DNA of 64,000 nt from Rivularia sp963920925 (GTDB lineage Bacteria > Cyanobacteriota > Cyanobacteriia > Cyanobacteriales > Nostocaceae). The notes beneath the pieces are model-generated. The model saw only the letters and a list, made by a program, of their open reading frames with translations, searched no databases and was not told the DNA's origin. The translations under genes and the position numbers were made by a program. Numbering within the stretch: position 1 is the first letter of the stretch; every line of letters begins with the position of its first letter. The DNA is taken from NCBI RefSeq assembly GCF_963920925.1, contig NZ_CAWUDI010000041.1, forward strand, positions 1 to 64,000, in the 5' to 3' direction. Shown here piece after piece: positions 60,037 through 64,000 of the stretch.

Positions 60037-60639
60037 ATGTTTAAACTTCGAGCAATTGCTTCTGCAATTAGAGTTAGCTTGATATTGTGGTTGCTTACTG
60101 GCATTATCTATCCATTATTTATACTTTTAGTAGCTCAAATTCCTTTGTTTCAATATGAAGCTAAAGGTAGTGTAATGGTTGATTTATATAATGAACCAAT
60201 CGGTTCGGCTTTAATTGGTCAAACATTTACATCCGAAGAGTATTTTCATAGCCGACCAAGTAGCGTATTATACTCTCAGGGAAAAAAAGCTCAACCTACT
60301 GGGATATCTGGTTCTAGCAATCTTGCTCCTAGCAACCCAAAATTACTTGAGCGAATTTCAGAGACAGTTAATATACTTCAAGATGAAGGCGTAGATCTCC
60401 GTGCTGATTTAATTTATACTTCTGCTTCGGGATTAGACCCCCATATTACATATAAATCGGCATTACAGCAGTTAAATAGAGTTGCTAGCGCTCGCAATTT
60501 ACGACCTGATGAAATTTTCCCCGATATTGTCAAATATACCGAAGGTAGATTTTTAAATATATTTGGCGAACCTGGAGTTAATATCTTGAAATTAAATTAC
60601 GCTCTCGATCTTCGAGAAATTAGCCGTAGAAGAAATTGA
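60037..60639 (+). CDS. kdpC: K+-transporting ATPase, KdpC subunit
   Basis: 200 residues. One N-terminal membrane segment (about 11-33), then a periplasmic domain with SALIGQTFTSEEYFHSRPS and SGLDPHITYKSALQQLNRVA, the KdpC signatures. It stabilises the KdpA-KdpB complex. No KdpD sensor domain follows, although cyanobacterial kdp operons often end with a short kdpD; the next gene is anmK. Confidence 0.95.
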   Translation: MFKLRAIASAIRVSLILWLLTGIIYPLFILLVAQIPLFQYEAKGSVMVDLYNEPIGSALIGQTFTSEEYFHSRPSSVLYSQGKKAQPTGISGSSNLAPSNPKLLERISETVNILQDEGVDLRADLIYTSASGLDPHITYKSALQQLNRVASARNLRPDEIFPDIVKYTEGRFLNIFGEPGVNILKLNYALDLREISRRRN

Positions 60640-60745
60640 TCTGGTGCGTGGTGCAGTAGTACTTCGCCACATTAATTGTGCTAGGTTCGAGAACTTTGAT
60701 TACTTTCTACTTCCTGTCAAAGATAAATCCAAAATCTAAAATCCC

Positions 60746-61900
60746 ATGACTCGCGTAATTGGTTTAATGAGTGGTACATCGGTAGATGGTATCGATGCTG
60801 CTTTAGTTGATATTTTCGGTACGGATTTAGATATCAAAATAGAATTGATCGCAGGTGAAACATACCCCTATCCCCCAGAAATAAGAGAACGTATTTTAGA
60901 AGTTTGCCAGGGTAAAGCTATTTCAATGGTAGAGTTAGCAAACTTAGATGATGCGATCGCCTATTCTTTTGCCTCTGCTGCAATCAATATTCAAATAGGT
61001 CATCAACAAGCCACTTTAATAGGTTCTCACGGTCAAACAGTTTATCACCGACCGCTGACGGAAAAGGGCGAAGGTAAACTTGGTTACAGCTTACAAATCG
61101 GTCGCGGAACCTTAATTAATCATTTAACAGGTATTACCACCATAAATAATTTCCGTGCTGCTGATATTGCAGCAGGAGGTCAAGGTGCGCCTTTAGTACC
61201 TCGTATAAATGCAGCCTTACTCAGTGATGATTCGGAAGCTCGCTGTATTCAAAATATTGGTGGAATTGGCAATATTACTTATATTCCCGTCCGTGGGGGC
61301 GATTGGCTTTCAAAGATTCGCGGTTGGGATACTGGCCCCGGAAATAGTTTATTAGATTTAGCCGTCGAACATTTAACCGATAAAGCAAAAACCTACGATG
61401 AAGATGGAAACTGGGCCTCAACAGGTAATCCTTGTTTTGATTTAGTAGAGCAATGGCTCTCGCAAGAATATTTTCATTTGCCGCCACCGAAATCTACTGG
61501 TAGAGAGTTATTTGGAGTTGATTACTTACATCAATGTATAAAAGATGCAGAAAGCTTTAAACTTAATTCAGCAGATTTTCTAGCAACTCTTACAGAATTA
61601 ACAGCAGCCTCAATTGTCAACAGTTACCGTAACTTTTTACCACAAATGCCACAGCGAGTATTTTTATGTGGTGGTGGCAGTCGCAACCTTTATTTAAAAC
61701 ATCGTTTACAACACCTATTAGGAACCATACCAGTTTCCACTACAGACGAAGTTGGTTTAAGCGCCGATTTCTTTGAAGCGATCGCCTTTGCAGTTCTAGC
61801 CTATTGGAGACACCTAGATTGCCCCGGAAATCTACCCGCAGCAACCGGAGCGATGAGGGAAGTGCTTTTAGGAAACGTTTGGGATGGGGTGATGGTGTGA
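60746..61900 (+). CDS. anmK: Anhydro-N-acetylmuramic acid kinase
   Basis: 384 residues, normal length. GLMSGTSVDGIDAALVDI at the start (ATP phosphate loop), GSHGQTVYHRP, NNFRAADIAAGGQGAPLVPR (catalytic aspartate region), NIGGIGNITYIP, GWDTGPGNSLLD and VFLCGGGSRN. It phosphorylates and opens 1,6-anhydroMurNAc from recycled peptidoglycan. ATCCAAAATCTAAAATCCC runs directly into the start codon, so the repeat array replaces a normal ribosome site. Confidence 0.96.
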   Translation: MTRVIGLMSGTSVDGIDAALVDIFGTDLDIKIELIAGETYPYPPEIRERILEVCQGKAISMVELANLDDAIAYSFASAAINIQIGHQQATLIGSHGQTVYHRPLTEKGEGKLGYSLQIGRGTLINHLTGITTINNFRAADIAAGGQGAPLVPRINAALLSDDSEARCIQNIGGIGNITYIPVRGGDWLSKIRGWDTGPGNSLLDLAVEHLTDKAKTYDEDGNWASTGNPCFDLVEQWLSQEYFHLPPPKSTGRELFGVDYLHQCIKDAESFKLNSADFLATLTELTAASIVNSYRNFLPQMPQRVFLCGGGSRNLYLKHRLQHLLGTIPVSTTDEVGLSADFFEAIAFAVLAYWRHLDCPGNLPAATGAMREVLLGNVWDGVMV

Positions 61901-62040
61901 TGGGGAGACAAGGGGACAAGGAGACAAGGAGAATTTTAACATGCAGACCTTAGTAACTGCTCACTGCTAACTGCTCACTGTCTGTGGGCTATACTAAACA
62001 AGCTTCGCGATACTGCAACAATATAGGGAATTATCCACAG

Positions 62041-62487
62041 GTGGCTCATAGTTTTTTACTCGAACCAGGACGCTGGACGTTACAAGGAAATTGGTTGGAA
62101 CGTGATGGTATGCCAATCGGTGTCAAAGGGATGACCCTGGTTGCGTGGAATCAAGATAACTGGTTCACTATGGTGACAAAACTTATTTTTCCTTCATCCG
62201 AACATCCTGAAATTGCTTTGCAGTATAAAGGACGCTTGGATGACGGAGAGCGTCAGTATACTTTCTTACTACAACATAATATATTAGGGCAAGTAGAGGG
62301 AGAAGGCTGGATTGGCCCGGAGACAATCGTCCAGCGTTACTGGGTATTGGGCGATCGCCAGCGTCGCAGTGGATTTGAAACTTTACATCGCGTGTCAGAT
62401 AATACCTATCATCTAACTAGTGGAATCATGGCAGGTCATTTTCTCACCAGCACAATGGAAGCGAATGTAGAACGACAAGTCAGTTAA
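62041..62487 (+). CDS. Conserved cyanobacterial hypothetical protein
   Basis: 148 residues from GTG 62041 (MAHSFLLEPGRWTLQGNW); a longer GTG frame from 61984 is possible, but its first 19 residues look non-coding. Mostly beta structure with W, Q and G in regular spacing (LVAWNQDNWFTMVTKLIFP, YTFLLQHNILGQVEGEGWIG, GFETLHRVSDNTYHLTSGIM), compatible with a lipocalin-like barrel. No named domain is recognised. Repeat arrays flank the gene on both sides. Confidence 0.65.
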   Translation: MAHSFLLEPGRWTLQGNWLERDGMPIGVKGMTLVAWNQDNWFTMVTKLIFPSSEHPEIALQYKGRLDDGERQYTFLLQHNILGQVEGEGWIGPETIVQRYWVLGDRQRRSGFETLHRVSDNTYHLTSGIMAGHFLTSTMEANVERQVS

Positions 62488-62885
62488 CAGTTATCAGTTA
62501 CCAGTTACCAGTTATCAGTTATCAGTTATCAGTTACCAGTTACCAATGTTAAATTTGTGACTTGCAACTTCCGCGCCTCCTACTTGCCAACTCCTCATTC
62601 CTAACTTGTAATCCAAAATCCCTGCATAAAAACATCCGTTGTTAAAATCTAAAATCCAAAATTATTTAACTTCTAACTCTTAAACATATTTTTTTCACGG
62701 TAAGTTAAGTTTTTGACCAAAATTTGGGCATTATAAAATTGAGATGAAGTTAAAAATTGTACAAAAACCAAGTTTATTCACCATTTTTTTTGTTAACAGT
62801 CAATTTCTAATTTTTTAAATCCTTTATATTCGATACCTGTCTTTAGGGCTGGTTTTATTTAATATTGTTGCAGATTGGAGTTTCT
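62488..62885. other. Gap upstream of the Ser/Thr kinase gene
   Basis: The first 60 bases are CAGTTATCAGTTACCAGTTA heptamers (62485-62545). Then comes an ATCCAAAATC array with CATCCGTTGTTAAAATC (62633-62649), matching 33423-33439. The final 200 bases are AT-rich and array-free and probably hold the kinase promoter. No gene is seen. Confidence 0.6.
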
Positions 62886-64000
62886 ATGTCAGACCCTAAC
62901 GTTGGTCGCTTAGTTGGCAAGCGCTACCGGCTTCAGGAGATAATTGGTAGTGGAGCTATGGGTCGAGTTTATCGTGCTAAGGATGTCCTGTTGGGAGGGG
63001 TGCCTGTAGCGGTTAAGTTTCTCGCCCTCTCAGTCCAAAACAAAAAAATGCGATTACGAGAACGTTTTGAGCGAGAAGCCAAAACTTGTGCTTTGTTAGG
63101 TCAAAAAAGCATCCATATTGTCCGAGTGATGGACTACGGTGTGGACGAAAAGTCTACTCCGTTTTATGTAATGGAGTATCTACAAGGGAAAAGCCTTAGT
63201 GAAATTATCCGCGATGAAAAATTTTCTTTACTTAGGTTTTTAAGTCTGGCACGTCAAATATGTTTGGGTTTGCAGTGCGCTCACGATGGCATTCTCGTTG
63301 ATGGTAAAGTTTGCCCAATTATTCATCGTGATATTAAGCCAGGCAATATGCTGACAATTTACGATGCTAGTTTTGGGGAGTTAGTTAAAGTTCTCGATTT
63401 TGGGATTGCCAAGTTACTGTTGTCGGATACTCAGCAAACTAATTATTATCTAGGTACTTTGGCTTACTCTTCTCCGGAACAGATGGAAGGTAAGGAACTT
63501 GATAATCGCTCGGATATTTACAGCTTAGGCGTAATGATGTTCGAGATGTTGACGGGAAAGATGCCTTTAGTCCCGGAAAATCCTTCTTTCGGAGGATGGT
63601 ATAAAGTACATCATTACAAACCACCCCGTTCTTTTTCTGAAGCTAACCCAAGATTACAATTGCCTTTAGAAATAGAAAATTTGGTGATCAAATGTCTGGC
63701 AAAACAAGCAAACGAACGTCCTCAAAGCATTAATGAAATTCTTAAAGAATTGGGTTCTATAGAACAACGTTACGAAAATTCTCAAGTTCGGACAAATACC
63801 GTTACTAATACCGAGATCGATCGCAAGGCTGCGGCTCAATCTCCTACACTCAAAGCTGATTTTATTGAACAGAGACGGGAACTTGATAATACATCAGCTT
63901 GTAATGAAGAAATTCTAAGACAAGCTGTTTGGCCTGAAGATAAACCGATTGCTGATATTGTTTTTCCTCAGAATATTCAGGTAAATGGTAATTTTACACC
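62886..64000 (+). CDS. Ser/Thr protein kinase, truncated by the window edge
   Basis: 371 codons are visible from ATG 62886 with no stop before the window ends. Hanks-type kinase domain: glycine loop IGSGAMGRVYRAKD, K44 in VAVKFL, E in ERFEREAKT, catalytic D149 in IIHRDIKPGN, D171 in VLDFGIAKL, activation segment LGTLAYSSPEQMEGKEL, and RSDIYSLGVMMFEMLTG. After about residue 300 a polar linker begins (NSQVRTNTVTNTEIDRK). All catalytic residues are present, so it should be active. What follows (often repeats or a membrane segment in cyanobacteria) lies outside the window. Confidence 0.93.
   Translation, partial: MSDPNVGRLVGKRYRLQEIIGSGAMGRVYRAKDVLLGGVPVAVKFLALSVQNKKMRLRERFEREAKTCALLGQKSIHIVRVMDYGVDEKSTPFYVMEYLQGKSLSEIIRDEKFSLLRFLSLARQICLGLQCAHDGILVDGKVCPIIHRDIKPGNMLTIYDASFGELVKVLDFGIAKLLLSDTQQTNYYLGTLAYSSPEQMEGKELDNRSDIYSLGVMMFEMLTGKMPLVPENPSFGGWYKVHHYKPPRSFSEANPRLQLPLEIENLVIKCLAKQANERPQSINEILKELGSIEQRYENSQVRTNTVTNTEIDRKAAAQSPTLKADFIEQRRELDNTSACNEEILRQAVWPEDKPIADIVFPQNIQVNGNFT

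Overview
The window is cyanobacterial chromosome. The diagnostic genes are carboxysome shell proteins (ccmK3-ccmK4), light-dependent protochlorophyllide reductase (por), cytochrome c6 (petJ), a kaiABC-type clock cluster, a group 2 sigma factor and a HetZ-related/PatU-like pair. The DNA is AT-rich and carries HIP1 octamers (GCGATCGC). Almost every intergenic gap holds arrays of short tandem heptamers such as GGAGTTA, CAGTTAT and GGGGAGAT. This combination fits a filamentous, probably heterocyst-forming, Nostocales genome (Rivularia/Calothrix-like is my guess; the species cannot be fixed from the sequence alone). I saw no rRNA, tRNA, CRISPR array, prophage or intact conventional insertion sequence.

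Layout. 0-2.8 kb: a REP-associated transposase (RAYT) between REP copies, a DUF3616 protein, and ccmK3-ccmK4. 3.6-9.3 kb: HetZ-related and PatU-like genes, a Crp-family regulator and an M61 peptidase. 9.7-19.3 kb: comB, a BlaI-type repressor with an M56 protease (probable PetR/PetP copper switch), a DUF421 gene fragment, por, an orphan PD-(D/E)XK-like protein, a DUF4336 protein, DAHP synthase, an MddA-like methyltransferase and spermidine synthase. 19.5-23.3 kb: two hybrid histidine kinases in tandem. 24.1-28.8 kb: a minus-strand cluster made of an Lgt-like protein, an ABC-permease-like protein lacking its coupling loop, a radical SAM enzyme of the MJ0619/tetraether-synthase type and three paralogous small membrane proteins. 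This is the best candidate in the window for an undescribed system.

29-36.5 kb: three glycosyltransferases, an NYN/OST-HTH protein, an M15 peptidase and mnmG. 36.8-48.5 kb: a GspC/PilP-like envelope protein, a cytoplasmic alpha-amylase, a TPR protein, petJ, an acetyltransferase, a group 2 sigma factor and priA. 48.7-55.4 kb: a kaiA3-kaiB3-kaiC3 type clock cluster bracketed by two histidine kinases, all on the minus strand. 55.9-60.6 kb: kdpA, kdpB and kdpC, split by repeat arrays and without kdpD. 60.7-64 kb: anmK, a small conserved protein and the first 371 codons of a Ser/Thr kinase that runs off the window.

Cross-links. The probable PetR/PetP pair at 10.8-12.0 kb is expected to control petJ at 42 kb, whose upstream region carries a 6-3-6 palindrome. 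The RAYT at the left end is the likely mobiliser of REP hairpins seen at 18.3, 32.2 and 38.5 kb. Short repeats have entered coding sequence in priA (twice) and form the C-terminal tail of the MddA-like protein. Several MITE-like elements with inverted ends lie in the gaps.
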